Part shown: positions 21,600 through 33,549 of the stretch, one piece after another
How positions within the stretch are numbered: position 1 is the stretch's first letter
Layout: each line of letters opens with the position of its first letter
From: Muscardinus avellanarius
Taxonomy: Eukaryota; Chordata; Mammalia; Rodentia; Gliridae
NCBI GenBank assembly: GCA_963383645.1
Contig: OY726564.1
Location: forward strand, 112,022,040-112,086,039
Reading direction: 5' to 3'
DNA length: 64,000 nt
The notes under the pieces: model-generated
Databases searched by the model: none
Told to the model about the DNA's origin: nothing
Seen by the model: the letters and a program-made list of their open reading frames with translations, nothing else
Made by a program: the position numbers and the translations under genes

Positions 21600-22294
21600 C
21601 CCTCCCTCCCTCCCTCTCTTACTTACTTACTTACTTACTTTCTCTTGTGGTACTGGGAGATTGAACCCAGCGGAATTCTACCTCTGAACTATACCTCAGC
21701 CTTACTTATCCTTTTATCTATTATTTATTTATTTATTCATTTGTTTAGTACTGGGGATTGAACTCGGGGACATTCTATCTCCAAGCTACAACCCTAGCTC
21801 TGGTATTTCTTGTGTATGTGTGGGGGGTATTGGGGGTGGAACCCAGGGGCTTTTCTACCTCTGGGCCATACTCCCAGACCTATTTTTTTTATTTTATTTT
21901 ATTTGGAAACAGGGCCTCACTAAGTAGCTGAGGCTGGCTTTGAACTTGTGCAATCCTCTTGTCTCAGCCTCCCAAGCGCGGGGATTACAAGGATGAACCA
22001 CCACAGGGCCCCCAGCCCTGTTTTTTATTTTGAAGCAGGGTCTCACTAAGTAGCTGAGGCTGGCCGTGAACCTTTGATCCTCCTGTCTCAGCCTCCCAAG
22101 TATTAGGATTACAAGAGTATGCCACCATACCGGCTTTTTTCTCTCTTTTGAAAGGGTCTCACAAAGATGTCAAGGGCTTAAGTTACTGAAGCTGGACCTT
22201 CCTGTCTCAGCCCTCCTGTGACGCTCCTGTCTGTGACCCTCCTGCCTCAGCCTCCCAAGTACTGGGAATATAAGTATTCGGTACCATACCTTGC
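21600..22294 (-). mobile_element. Three SINEs nested inside one another
   Basis: Outer copy: tail at 21,645-21,710 (after a CTCC/TTAC repeat) and head at 22,135-22,294. Middle copy: tail at 21,711-21,804 and head at 22,010-22,134. Inner copy: 21,821-22,006, type B-related. All are minus. The outer head contains an extra repeat of ctcctgtgacgctcctgtc. Confidence 0.8.
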
Positions 22295-22573
22295 TCATTT
22301 GTGTTTCTTCATTGAGTTGTGAAAATTAACCACTATTTAATATGAGCAACTAATATTTAGTTACTCTCTATCTAGAACTTGTCTGCCTTTGAGTTATTCT
22401 AATACATAGAAAAAAACTTAAAATATGAACAAAAGATTTATTTGAAGTTATATTGGGAATTGATTTTTAGAACTAGATTGCAATTCCTTGATATCTATGA
22501 CTACAACTTTATAACTGTCTTAATTCAGGTAATTTTTGAGAATATATAGAGTTGTGATTTGTCTGACATGATC

Positions 22574-22785
22574 CTTTTTTTTGGTGGGTTTGGAGATGGA
22601 ACCCAGGGGCATTCTACCTCCCAGCCATACCCCCCTGCCCTATTTTTTATTCTTTATTTTTGAAACAGGGTCTCACTGAGTTGCAAAGGTCCTCACTAAG
22701 TAGCTGAGGCTGTCCTTGAATCACGATCCTCCTTTCTCAGCCTCTGAAATGCTGGGATTACAAGTGTGCGCCACCACGCCCAGCC
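22574..22785 (-). mobile_element. Type A SINE
   Basis: A full-length minus copy, ending ccaccacgcccagcc. Confidence 0.9.
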
Positions 22786-22794
22786 TGTTTTTCT

Positions 22795-23043
22795 TTTTTT
22801 CTTTTCTTTTCTTTTCTTTTCTTTTCTTTTCTTTCTTTCTTTTTTTTTTTTTTTTTTTTCGTACTGGGGATGGAACCCAGGGATATTCTACCTTTAAGCT
22901 ACACCCCCGGTCCTATTTGTTTTTACTTTGAAACAGAATCTCACTAAATTGTGAAGGGCCTCACTAAGTATCTGAGGCTGGCCACCAACTGGATCCTTTT
23001 GTCTCAGCCTCCCAAATGCTGGGATTACAACGCAGGCCCGGTT
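22795..23043 (-). mobile_element. Type A SINE with TTTTC repeat tail
   Basis: (TTTTC)n and a T-run fill 22,795-22,859, then the element to 23,043 with part of the head deleted (acaacgcaggcccgg). Confidence 0.87.
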
Positions 23044-23054
23044 TATCATTGGTT

Positions 23055-23253
23055 ATTCTAGTGCCAGGGATTCAGCCCAAGTCCACATTACCAGTGATCT
23101 ACATCGCCAGCCCCCCCCCACCCCCTTTTAATTTAATTTTAAAATTTTGAGACAAGGTCTCACTAAATTGCTGGGGCTAGCCTGGAACTCGATCCTACTG
23201 CCTCAGCTTCCTGAGTAGCTAGGATCACAGGTGTGTGCCACTACAACCGGCTG
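23055..23253 (-). mobile_element. Old composite SINE
   Basis: A diverged minus copy with tgccagggattcagcccaag in the ID part and ccactacaaccggct at the head. Confidence 0.8.
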
Positions 23254-23774
23254 GGAATAACGTTTAAATGAAATGTTTAGAAATACATGCATGAAAATAT
23301 GGTTTAGAGGAAAGCAAGTGAGTGAAACAGACTCGTTAGAGGTACTTGGCTTTATTATAGAATAGTATTTTATCTCTCCAGGTTCCATTTTAAATTAAGA
23401 AGTAGGCACAAGGTCTTTAATTGTCACAAGATTGAACTAAATTGTATTTACTAAGGACTTGGCTGAGAGGGTCTCTTACTTGATACACAATTCTGACAAG
23501 TTTGGTTATCTTTCCTCTAGTCCAGCAGTGGATTAAGAGGTGCAAATTGAACGTGGGAGTAGGAGCACTGTAGGTAAGATACCTAGTCCAGAGGGTAGTA
23601 GGAACAGACCACTTTAGCCTGGGCGGGCCCTTTAATATAGGGACACCAACTACCTGTATAACACCACTAGACTGAGAATATCGTTAACTATTATTGTGCT
23701 ATCTGTAATCTGTTGTTGCGGATTATAAATTCACTGTGGGAAAGCTTAACTATTTTTGTAATTTTGAGAATCAA

Positions 23775-23931
23775 ATATATACAGTAGAGTAGAAGATATT
23801 AGAACATAGGCTTTGGAGTCATAGCTAGGTGCTCATCTTTATGACTAAAGCTTTTATAATTCTTCATCCTCAAAACAAATGCTAGTACCTTTTTCTAAAG
23901 GCTGTTTGGATACTTAAATGATATAACACAT

Positions 23932-23984
<53 letters not shown>

Positions 23985-24265
23985 CGAGAGAGAGAGAGAG
24001 AGAGATACTGGCGGTAGAACACAGGGGCTTTTCTACCTCCAGGCTATACTCCCAGACCTATTTTATACTTTATTTGTAAACAGGGTCTCACTAAGTTGCT
24101 GAGAGCCTAAGTAGCTAAGGCTGGATTTGAACCTGTGCGATCCTCCTGTCTCAGCTTCCTAAGCACTGAGATTATAAGCGTGCACCACCATGCCCGACTT
24201 GATATAATACATATCCTTGTATAGTATCTGACACCTTGTACCCTTTTAATAAATTTTATTTCTTC
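23775..24265 (+). mobile_element. MIR relic interrupted by a SINE
   Basis: The MIR core (aggctttggagtca) and 3' part (tactta(a)atgatataacac) lie at 23,775-23,936. The end resumes at 24,200-24,265 (atagtatctgacacc to aataaat). The interruption is the SINE at 23,937. Confidence 0.65.
23937..24199 (-). mobile_element. Type B-related SINE with TG/GA tail
   Basis: (TG)n at 23,937-23,982 and (GA)n at about 23,987-24,004 precede the element. Target duplication tgatataa(c/t)acata lies at 23,919 and 24,200. Confidence 0.9.
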
Positions 24266-24280
24266 CTTAAATTGTTTTCC

Positions 24281-24436
24281 CCCTGTTGCTGGGGATGGAA
24301 CCCAGGGACTTCTACCTCTGAGTTACACCCCTATCCCTATTTTTTATTCTTTTGAAACAGTGACTCACTAAGTTGTCTAGGGCCTCACTAAGTAGCTGAG
24401 GCTGGCCTCGAACTGCGATCCTTCTGTCTCAGCCTT
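24281..24436 (-). mobile_element. SINE lacking its head
   Basis: A minus copy that stops at ctcagccttc, so the B1 5' end is absent, as expected from incomplete reverse transcription. Confidence 0.82.
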
Positions 24437-24540
24437 CATTTTAAATACTTTCCCTATGATTACTGCTTGTAAAACCCACATTTTATGTCAATTTTCATAT
24501 TGATTACCTCAATGATAGCAGCTTTTCAACTCTTTTGATT

Positions 24541-24972
24541 TATTTTGCGGGTCTGGGGATGGAACCCATAGTCATTTGACCTCCGAGCTACACCCCCTGC
24601 CCAATTTTGTTTTTTTGGTTTTTTTTTTTTTTTTTTTTTTGGTGGTACTGGGGTTCCTGGAAGCCCTTCTACCTCTGGGCTACACTCCCAGACCTATTTT
24701 TATATTTTTATTTAGAAACAGGGTCTCCTAAGCCAGCGCGCGCGGCTGGCTTCGAACCTGCGCGATCCTCCTGTCTCTACCTCCCAAGCGCGGGGATTAC
24801 AAGCGTGCGCCACCACGCCCGGCCCAATTTTGTTTTTATTCTTTATTTGAAACAGGGTCTCACTGAGTTGCAGAGGGCCTCACAAAGTAGCTGAGGCTGT
24901 CTGCGAACCGCGATTCTCTGGTCTCAGCCTCCCAAATGCTGGGATTACAAGTGTGCGCCACTATGCCCGGCT
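24541..24972 (-). mobile_element. Type B SINE nested in a type A SINE
   Basis: The outer copy is split into 24,541-24,613 and 24,824-24,972. The inner copy (24,614-24,823) is flanked by a perfect duplication, cccaattttgttttt (24,599 and 24,823). This is a clear type B into type A event. Confidence 0.93.
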
Positions 24973-24974
24973 TC

Positions 24975-25096
24975 CTTCCTCTTTTATTTTAAAACAGGGT
25001 CTCACTAAATTACTGAGGCTGGCTTTTAACATGTCATCCTCTTGTGTGAGTCATACAAGTGCTGAGGTTACAGGTGTACAACATCATGTCTGGCCA
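24975..25096 (-). mobile_element. Tail-less SINE fragment
   Basis: B1 head and middle only, diverged. Confidence 0.75.
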
Positions 25097-25207
25097 TTAT
25101 GTATATTTTTTTGAATTAAGTTATAGTTTCTTTGGATCAACCCATTATCGAGTCAGTTTTTTTAGAAATTTGTCTTATGTCAGTCTACAGTTGATAAAAA
25201 CCTACGT

Positions 25208-25255
<48 letters not shown>

Positions 25256-25452
25256 GTTACTGGGGATGGAACCCAGGGGCATTCTACTTCCGAGCTACAC
25301 CCCCAACCCTATTTTTTATTCTTTATTTGGAAACAGGGTCTCACTGAGTTGCAAAGGGCCTCACTAAGTAGCTGAAGCTGTCCTCGAATTGTGACCCTCC
25401 TGTCTCAGCCTCCTAAATGCTGAGATTACAAGTTTGTACCACCACGCCTGGC
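25208..25452 (-). mobile_element. Type A SINE with TG tail
   Basis: (TG)n at 25,208-25,252, joined to ttagttactgggga exactly as in the ultra-short copy at 17,830. Confidence 0.9.
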
Positions 25453-26008
25453 ATAGGGTATTGATTTTAAATAAAACAGTCACAGAGAGATCTGAGGGAA
25501 TTTACGTATTAATGCTTAAAGTGCAATGCAGGGAAAGGCTAAGTATTGGGGGAGAATGGGATAAACTGTTTATATATTTTTTTTTAATAGGAAAGACCAG
25601 AGTTTCTATTTTTGCCAAAAAATGAAGAAGAATACTAGTAGATGTATCCATTTATTGTGCAACTCACATAGTTAGACTTCCTTTGCTCTTTGATTACCTC
25701 TTCCCTGCAGTGCACATTACACAAAGCAAGTCATGAATTTAGTCCTAAAACATCATTGCATGATTTTGAAAGAAGTGTCTTATATTCAATTCTGATATAG
25801 TAGCAACATCATTAGGTTCTTCAACAGTAGCAGCTATTTGGGAATCAACAAAACATTCTTTTACATTTTATATTCCTGTTCCAAACTACTTTATGTAAAG
25901 ATTTAAAAATACAATATAAATAAAATATAGTGTAGCTGTGTGCTTCTGTGCTTATAGTCCATGTAGCAAAATGTAAGTTCTTTTAAATTCTTAAAATGAA
26001 ATTCTGCC

Positions 26009-26214
26009 AGCTGGGCATGGTGATGCATGCTTGTTATACATACAGTGCTTAGGAGGCTGAGACAGGAGGATTGCAGGTTTGCAGCCAGCCTCAGTTACGT
26101 AGGCCCTCTGCAACTTAGTGAGACCCTATAGCAATATAAAGAATAAAAAGTAGGGCTAGGGGTATAGCTTGGAGGTAGAATGTCCCTGGGTTCAATCCCC
26201 AGTATATCCCCCCA
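26009..26214 (+). mobile_element. Type A SINE
   Basis: One of the few plus copies in the middle of intron 1. Tail ggttcaatccccagtata. Confidence 0.88.
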
Positions 26215-26433
26215 AAAAATACTGCCTGCAGTAAGAGTCTAGAAGCAATTATAGATATAGATATAGATATCTTATAATTTCTAGTTCAATGTAGATGCTA
26301 TGTAAGTAGAGTTATGTGGCCTAATAAGAAGACATTCTTAAGAAACATGTGTTTGGTGACTTTCATTGATCATTATATTACAGATGGTGTAGTCTGCTTC
26401 ATAGCTAGACTATGTGGCATTATATATTGTTTT

Positions 26434-26768
26434 AGGCAGCTTTTTTGTTGCTGTGACCAAAATACCTGACAAGCACAACTTAGAGGAAGAAAGGTTTATT
26501 TAGGGCTCACGGTTTCAGAGGTCAATCCATGGGCAGCTGGCTCACAGGGCATAACAGCCCAGCGGTAGGGCTTTAGGGCGTGGCCAGAGGAAGCGCTCTG
26601 TTCATCTTATGGAGGAGGGAGCAGAGAGAGGAGGGGCCAGGGACAGATACAGTGCCCAAGGCCACACCCTAGTGGCCTACCTCCCCCAGATATGTCCCAT
26701 CTCCAAACACGGCTGCAGTGCCTAACACATGAGTTTTAGGGGACATTTTAATGGAGACTCGACACATG
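26434..26768 (-). mobile_element. LTR relic, MaLR-like
   Basis: It opens with aggcagcttttttgttgctg and accaaaatacctgac, has gaaaggtttatttagggctc, and ends after ggagactcgacacatga. It is a solitary LTR, minus orientation, without internal sequence. Confidence 0.75.
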
Positions 26769-27282
26769 ATTCAGACTCTTGGTCCTAGGGCTAAATGAAT
26801 AAAGCAAGATGAAATTAAATCAAGAGAGCGATATAGCAACGCGATGCAGTAAGCACTAGAAAGGAAGCCACAGCCCACATGACACAGCATGCTCTCTTCA
26901 TATATGTGTGCGTATGTATGCTTTGCACTATACAACAAAGCATAATATAGCAAATATGTAAAGCCAGTGATGGTTGTTTATTATCATTATCAGGTGTTAC
27001 GTACTGAGCATAATTGTATGTTCTTACAGAGCTGGCATCACAATAGGTTTATTTACATCATTATTACCACAAGCTTTACTGCTCTAGGACATCACCTGGA
27101 AATAGGAAACTTTCACTTCTTATAATCTTACGGGACACTGTATTGTCTGTCCTTGGTAGAAACATCATTCCACAAAGCATCACTTTAGCTGCCAAACGGT
27201 ATCTTTCGGGGTATAGTGGTGAGGAGACAGGTCTATATGTGCTCAAGATAGAAGCAACCATTCTAGGCCTAACGGCACTCTT

Positions 27283-27503
27283 TTTTTTTTTTTTTTTTTT
27301 TGTGGTACTGGGGGTAGAATCCAGGGGCAGTCTACTTCCAGTAGTCTACACCCCCAGCCCTATTTTTTATTCTTTATTTGGAAACAGGGTCTCACTGAGT
27401 TGCAAAGGGCCTCACTAAGTGACTGAACCTGTCCACAAACTGCGATCTTCCTGTCTCAGTCTCCTAAATGGTGGGATTACAAGCGTGTGCCACTATGCCC
27501 AGC
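27283..27503 (-). mobile_element. Type A SINE
   Basis: A T-run tail with flanking ctaac(g/t)(g/a)cact repeats. The tail contains a short internal duplication, cagtctacttccagtagtc. Confidence 0.88.
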
Positions 27504-28237
27504 TCTAACTACACTTTTGATCTGAGATAGTTGAATCCGGAGCTGTGGCACTTACCATTTATTGCCAATGCCTCAATTTTACCAGATTCCTCAGGGTTCT
27601 ATTGGGTTAGTATTTAACAATATGAAACATAATTTGGCACAAATTAAGGTTTTATTTTCATTGTATTTCTCCTTGCATTCAAGATCACTAATTATTTGCC
27701 AACCAGATTTAGCATTGTGTTTCAAAATAACTTCTGGTATAAAAATTAGCCATTATTACAGCAGGAGGCCTGATTTCAAAATATTACTTGAAAAACTATT
27801 TTAAGACTTATTAAAATACACGGCCTAGTCTACAGAATTTATTCATGAATCTTTTGTATTGGGACTGAATTACCTTTATGATTTAGAAAACAGGCTTAAT
27901 TAAGAAGAGAAATCAACCTTTACAAAGAAAACAACCAGTTGAGAAATTTGTGTTTAAAAACAGTTACTAAAATAACGAATAAACAAAAGCACACGGTATA
28001 CTCCAGAATAATCCTGATATTGGTAATCAGTTCTCATTTGGTCCTTTGTGTCTAGCCTATACTAAATGCTGGTGACATACTTATATACTTGACGGTTTAG
28101 CATATGTAATATTCAGTAGAGTGCTAATGCAAAATTGAAAAAACTCTGCAGTTGTGGCATAATCTTTTAGGTTTTCCTTGCTTATGTCTCAGAGTTCCTT
28201 TAAATATGATACTTTTGAGTCTATTTTATTTTTTTAC

Positions 28238-28449
28238 CTTTTTTTTTTTTTTTTTGGCGTGCCTGGGGATGGAACCCAGGAGCATTCAACCACTGAGCGA
28301 CACCCCCTGCCCAATTTTTTATTCTTTATTTTGAAACCGGGTCTCACGGAGTTGCAGAGGGCCTAAGTAACTGAGGCTGTCCGCGAACTGCGATCCTCTG
28401 GTCTCAGCCTCCCGAGTGCCGGGATGACAAGTGTGCGCCACGCCCGGCT
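28238..28449 (-). mobile_element. Type A SINE
   Basis: A variant tail, gcgtgcctggggatgg, with gcattcaaccactgagcg closer to the ancestral ID. Confidence 0.88.
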
Positions 28450-28891
28450 CTTTTCACCTCTTTAATCATTACTCATGCTCTCGTCAGTGCAGTACGTTTA
28501 TATACAACACTTAAGTGGAACCCCGAGGTTCAGACTGTATACCTGAGAGTCGGAGCCTGCCGTCTAACAGCCCCGTTGGGTTGTTCCAACCTCAAGGCGC
28601 GCAGCTTCCCCTGAGTGCTTTTGTCCCTCTTTGCAGCATCTCCGTCTAAATTTGGCGTGAGGTTGGAGCTAAAAATATATTTCTTTTTGTCTCTGAACAT
28701 TGGTGAAGTCAGCCACCTGAATTAATGCTTCTCAGCTTTCCTCAGTCCTTTTACAAGTATTTTTCAGGCTTGTAATTCTAACTTTAGTAGCCCTTCTCTT
28801 TATGTCTGCTCAGGTACTTGTCCATTTATACCAACATTAGCATATTAATATTTCTACGGTGTTGTAAAGTTACAGTTTGGTCCATATATAT

Positions 28892-29093
28892 TTTTTTAAT
28901 TAATTAATTTATTTTTATTTTTATTTTTGGTGGTACTGGGGTTCCTGGAAGCCCTTCTACCTTCGGACTACACTCCCAGACACATATTTTGTACTTTTTT
29001 TTAAAATTGGAAACAGAGTCTCTTAATAAGCCAGGGGGCTGGCTTTGAACTTGCGGGACCCTCCTGTCTCCGCCTCCCAAGCGCATGCCCAGC
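28892..29093 (-). mobile_element. Type B SINE
   Basis: (TTTTTA)n tail. The target duplication around gtccatatat(a/t)tt lies at 28,881 and 29,096. A short head deletion (aagcgcatgcccagctc). Confidence 0.92.
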
Positions 29094-29564
29094 TCAGTCC
29101 ATATATTTTGTGAAGAGAGATTTTTACAATCGAAATCGGGTCTTCACAGGGTATTACCAGAAGAACCGCCAGCCTCCAACTCTGAGACTGTGTTTTCTTT
29201 CTTAGATTGATGATGCTAAGCTGAGAATGAGAACGCCAAGTGTAATAATGAGCTTTTATTTATTTTTCTTCTTTGTGCTTTTATTTTCCGCTTTGAGCTT
29301 CATTTTTCAAGACAGTTAAAAAATTGTCTCCTCTCTGATGTGGCCCTGCATGTTAGTTGCTATAGAAATGTTCCCAAGAAATGGGAAATTAAGGTCAAGA
29401 ATAATGATTCAGAAACTCGTGGGGTAGAGTGCTAAGAGATTGTAGATTTTCTTCTTACAGATAATAAAGTTTTGACTTAATATCTTTCTCAGGACAAGCC
29501 CTAGGGTTTAACTCAACTCACTTTTTTAAGCTTTGGGCCAATAATTCTGCAGAACCTCAAGAGT

Positions 29565-29625
29565 TATCTAAAATGGGCATAATAATACCTCAGAGAAATG
29601 ATTAGTATGGAGTAAATATTTAATG
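29565..29625 (+). mobile_element. MIR fragment
   Basis: aaaatgggcataataatacc followed by gtaaatatttaatgaatc matches the 3' half of MIR. Confidence 0.45.
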
Positions 29626-29850
29626 AATCTCAGTTTCCATTTTTCTTCATATATCAGGGGCTTATAAAATGAAGCTGTAGTAAAGGAGAGGGTGATAAAA
29701 ATTTGTGATTTAAATTTACAGAGTTGTGCATTCCTCTCTGCCGTCCGGTTTTAGAGTATTTCCATCACTCCGCAGACTCCCTCTTGTTCGTGAATATGAA
29801 CTTTTTATCTGTAAGGTGAGACAAGGTATAGTATTTAAAAGTATTAGATT

Positions 29851-30441
29851 AAGCCAGGTATGGTGGTGCACTCCTGTAATCTCAGTCCTTGGGAGTCCAA
29901 GACAGGAGGATTGCAGTTCAAGGATAGCTCGGAAAGTGCTGAGACTCTGAGCCACCTAAAGAGACCTGTTTCAAGACAAAAATAAAAAGGGACGAGGCTA
30001 TAGCTCGGAGGTGGAGTACCCCCAGGTTCAACTGTTGTTACCTCCGCGCCCCAACAAAGTATTCCTTTAGCTGGGCAAGATGGTGCACACCTATAATCCT
30101 AATGCAGGGGAGGCCAAATCAGAAGCATCACAGGTTCAAGGCCAGCCTAGCAAGACCCTGTTTCAAAATAAGAAATAGGGCTGGGGGTGTAGCTCAGAGA
30201 GAGAAAGCCCTTGGGTTCAATCTCTAGTAACACACACACACAGGCACGATGATATAAATAATCTGGGAGTGGTTGCACATGCCTGGAATCCCAGGACTTG
30301 GGAGGCTGAGACAAGAAAATTGTTGATTCAAGGCCAGCATGTATAATAATTTAGTGGGACCTTGTTTGAAAATAAAAAATAAAAGGTTGGGGGTATAGCT
30401 TAGAAATATGCACCTGGGTTTTATTCCATCACCAATAACAA
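29851..30441 (+). mobile_element. Three plus-strand composite SINEs in a row
   Basis: Copies at 29,851-30,055, 30,069-30,230 and 30,260-30,441, all diverged type A. The second ends in a short CA run. Confidence 0.82.
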
Positions 30442-30511
30442 CAACAAAAAGAGATAATATAAACAACTGACAGGCTTGGAGAATGGAAAATAAGAACGAG
30501 AGCCAGGCATG

Positions 30512-30814
30512 TACCTCCAAGCTATACCCCATATTCTTTATTTTGGTCTCATTGAGTTGCAAAGGGCCTCACTAAGTAGTAGCTGAGGCTGTCTGTGAAC
30601 CGCAGTCTTCCTGTCTCAACCTCCCTAATGCTGGGATTACAAGCATGCGTCGCCACACCTAGCTCTCCTATTTTGTATTCTTTATTTTGAAACAGGGTCT
30701 CACTAAGTTGCAGAGGGCCTCACTAATTAGCTGAGGATGGCTGTGAACCTGGGATCCTCCGGTCTCAGCCTCCCAAGTATTGGAATTACAAGAGTGCGCC
30801 ACCACACCCAGCTT
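30512..30814 (-). mobile_element. Two partial SINEs
   Basis: Minus fragments at 30,512-30,664 (shortened tail) and 30,669-30,814 (no ID tail). They follow three plus copies, so transcripts here could fold back. Confidence 0.8.
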
Positions 30815-30895
30815 AACTGACACTTTTGAGTCTCGAAAAAAGTCTTTGTTTTGTGACTTTATAATTCCTGTAAGAGAATCATTTTCTTTTCATTT

Positions 30896-31281
30896 TTTTG
30901 AAGTACTGGGGATTGAACCCATGAGAATTCTACCTCTGAGCTACACCCCCAGCCCCATTTTTCTTTATATTGAAACAGGGTCTAAGTTGCAGAGGGCCTC
31001 ACTAGCTGAGGCTGGCTACAAACCTGCAATCCTCTGGTCTCAGCCTCCTAAGTACTGGAATTACAAGCATGTGCCACCACACCTGGCTTTCATTTTCTAT
31101 TGGTACTGGGGTTCCTGGAAACCCTTCTACCTCCGGGCTACACTCCCAGACCTATTTTATATTTTTATTTGGAAACAGGTTCTCTTAAGCCAGCGCAGTG
31201 CGGCTGGCTTCGAACCTGTGCGATCCTCCTGTCTCTGCCTCCCAAGCGCGGGGATTACAAGCATGCGCCACCACGCCCGGC
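30896..31281 (-). mobile_element. Type A SINE followed by a type B SINE
   Basis: Type A at 30,896-31,088. Type B at 31,101-31,281, flanked by ttttctatt-like repeats (about 31,093 and 31,286). Confidence 0.88.
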
Positions 31282-31390
31282 CTAATTTTCTATTCTTAAT
31301 CATCAAATTTTTCAAGCAAAGCAAAGCTTTACAAATATTATTTTCCTTGTGGTCTCACATACCTGTCTTTATAGTCACAAGAATGCTTTT

Positions 31391-31579
31391 TTTTTTTTTT
31401 CTTTGCAGTATTGGGGATTGAACCCAGAGGCATTCTGCCTCTGAGCTACACCCCTAGTCCTGTTTAATTTTTTATTTGAAAATAGGTCAATAAGTTGCTG
31501 GGGCTATCTTGGAGTCTGTGATCTTCCTGTCTCAGCATCCCCATGTACTGGGAGTACAAGCCTGTGCCACCACACCTGG
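31391..31579 (-). mobile_element. Type A SINE with perfect target duplication
   Basis: acaagaatgctttt occurs at 31,377-31,390 and again at 31,580-31,593. Confidence 0.92.
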
Positions 31580-31619
31580 CACAAGAATGCTTTTATTTAT
31601 ACTGAAGAAATAATTGTTA

Positions 31620-31622
<3 letters not shown>

Positions 31623-31668
<46 letters not shown>
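31623..31668. repeat. (TG)n microsatellite
   Basis: About 23 TG units, not attached to a recognisable SINE. Confidence 0.95.
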
Positions 31669-31669
<1 letters not shown>

Positions 31670-31855
31670 CCATCAAGCTTGTTATAGTTGTCACTGAGAA
31701 CTCTTTTACTAGAAAAAATCAAAAGGCTAGCAACTATATACCTCATTTTTCTAAGTTAATATAAATAGAAGTAATACATAAAATTAAAGCTGTGCTAGTT
31801 CTTTGGCAGAGTTAAAGTTACAGAGAAGTTAAAAAAGGTTTTAAAATTAATTTTG

Positions 31856-31975
31856 AGAGTGAGGTAGGGTGGTACATGCTTGTAATCACAGCTACTCTGT
31901 AGGCTGAGGCAGGATCATCCTGAGTTTAAGGCCAGCCTCGGCAACATAGGAAAACTTTTATCAAGAAAGAAAGAA
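31856..31975 (+). mobile_element. B1 element without ID tail
   Basis: Head aggtagggtggtacatgc, box B region gagtttaaggcc, ending in an (AAAG)n tail. A B1 monomer, probably older than the composites. Confidence 0.8.
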
Positions 31976-32349
31976 GGAATTTTTTTTTTATGATTTAGCT
32001 ATCTAAATGTATAAAAGGAGGTCAATTTAATGAAGAAAAATATTTTTAGTTTTAGAATAATTTATCTTAGAAATCGTCCTAAGTTGCATTTTAAATGTGC
32101 TCTGACTTTTCTTTCTTTCTCCTTCCTTTCTTCTTCCCTCTCTCCTCTCCTTCCACTTCACTCGTGCTCTACCACTAGGCTACATCTCCATCCCATATAT
32201 TCTTATTTTCTCTTTCAATTTATTTGCATGTATGTAATTGGTGACTATATACATTTTGTAAGTTGCCCATCTGTGTACTTGCTCTTAAGTTTGTTGCATT
32301 TTTCCAGACATTTGCTGCCATCCATTTTTACACATATTAATATTGAGAT

Positions 32350-32692
32350 TCCCAGGTGTGGTGGCACATGCTTGTAATACCAGCATTTGAGAGGCTGGGA
32401 CAGAAGGATTGCAGTTCGCAGACGACCTCAGCTACTTGGTGGGGCCCTTTGCAACTCAGCGAGACCTTGTCTCAAAATAAGGAATAAGCCGGGCGTGGTG
32501 GTGTACGTTTGTAATCCCAGCATTCGGGAGGCTGAGACTGGAGGATTGTGTTTCGCGGACAGCCTCAGCTACTTAGTGAGGCCCTCTGCAACTCAGTGAG
32601 ACCCGGTTTCAAAACAAAGAATAAAAAATGGGGCAGGGGCTGTAGCTCGGAGGTGGAATGGCCCTAGGTTCCATTCCCTGGCATCGCAAATA
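32350..32692 (+). mobile_element. Two type A SINEs, second in the linker of the first
   Basis: The first copy (32,350-32,485) stops in its A-rich linker, where a complete second copy (32,486-32,692) begins. The ID tail of the first is not found after the second. Confidence 0.85.
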
Positions 32693-33032
32693 ATAAAATA
32701 AAATTTAAAAAAGAGACTAATATATAGGATAATTATTTTTTCCTGCAAACATAGATGATGATGTATGTATTTGATAAAAGAGAATAAGCCTATATATACA
32801 GTTTTAGTAGTGTTTCCAAGGTTCATGTATGCCTTGACATAGGCCAAATATTGTTAATTATAGTTTCAGCATGACAAGGATATTTTCAAAATCTTTCAGA
32901 GGTTCCATGATAAGTTGCATGTAATCCAGGGAGGGTTCAAGGGAACCTAAAACAAGGCCCAGCCCTCTGCCTGCCCTTGACCAACTGCATAACTCTGATA
33001 AAACTCTTTCTTGTCTTCAAGCAACACCACTT

Positions 33033-33150
33033 TAAACTGGTACATGGGAAACGTAGGTTTTAGTGTTAGTAGACCTGGGGTGGTTGTGAATTGAATTTGC
33101 TGTTTATTCCCTGTGTAACCTTCAACTAGTGCTCTGAATGTTTTTTTAAA
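33033..33150 (+). mobile_element. MIR fragment
   Basis: gttttagtgttagtagacct to gtgtaaccttcaac fits the core of MIR (tagacctgg.. then the ctgtgtgacctt passage). Diverged. Confidence 0.4.
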
Positions 33151-33176
33151 TTTATTTGTAAAAATAAGGAAAATTT

Positions 33177-33378
33177 GCCAGGCATGGTGGCACACACCTG
33201 TAATCTTAGCATTTGGGAAGCTGAGACTGGAGGATCGTGGTTCAGTGACAGCCTCGGCTACTTAGTGAGGCCCTTTACAACTCAGTGAGACCGTTTCAAA
33301 ATAAAGAATTAAAAATAGGGCTGGGGTATAGCTTGGAAATAGAATGGTCCCACCCCCAGTACCACAAAAAAATAAAAT
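33177..33378 (+). mobile_element. Type A SINE
   Basis: Target duplication aaaaataaggaaaa(a)ttt lies at about 33,160 and 33,379. The tail has a short deletion before ccccagtacc. Confidence 0.92.
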
Positions 33379-33549
33379 AAAAATAAGGAAAAATTTTCAA
33401 CTTCTTTGGGATTTAAAGATAAAATGGAAAAAGGTATTTGAAAAACATAACAGCACTTGTTAGTGGTAGGGACATAAGTAAATGTTAGTCATCTCATGTT
33501 GGAAACTAGATGTTCTGTTAAGACATCTTTTACTGATAAAGTCTTATGT

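Noticed and set aside
30780..31421. 213-codon plus-strand frame
   Set aside because: It runs through four minus-strand SINEs and their junctions. It has no start context or family resemblance and is explained by repeats.
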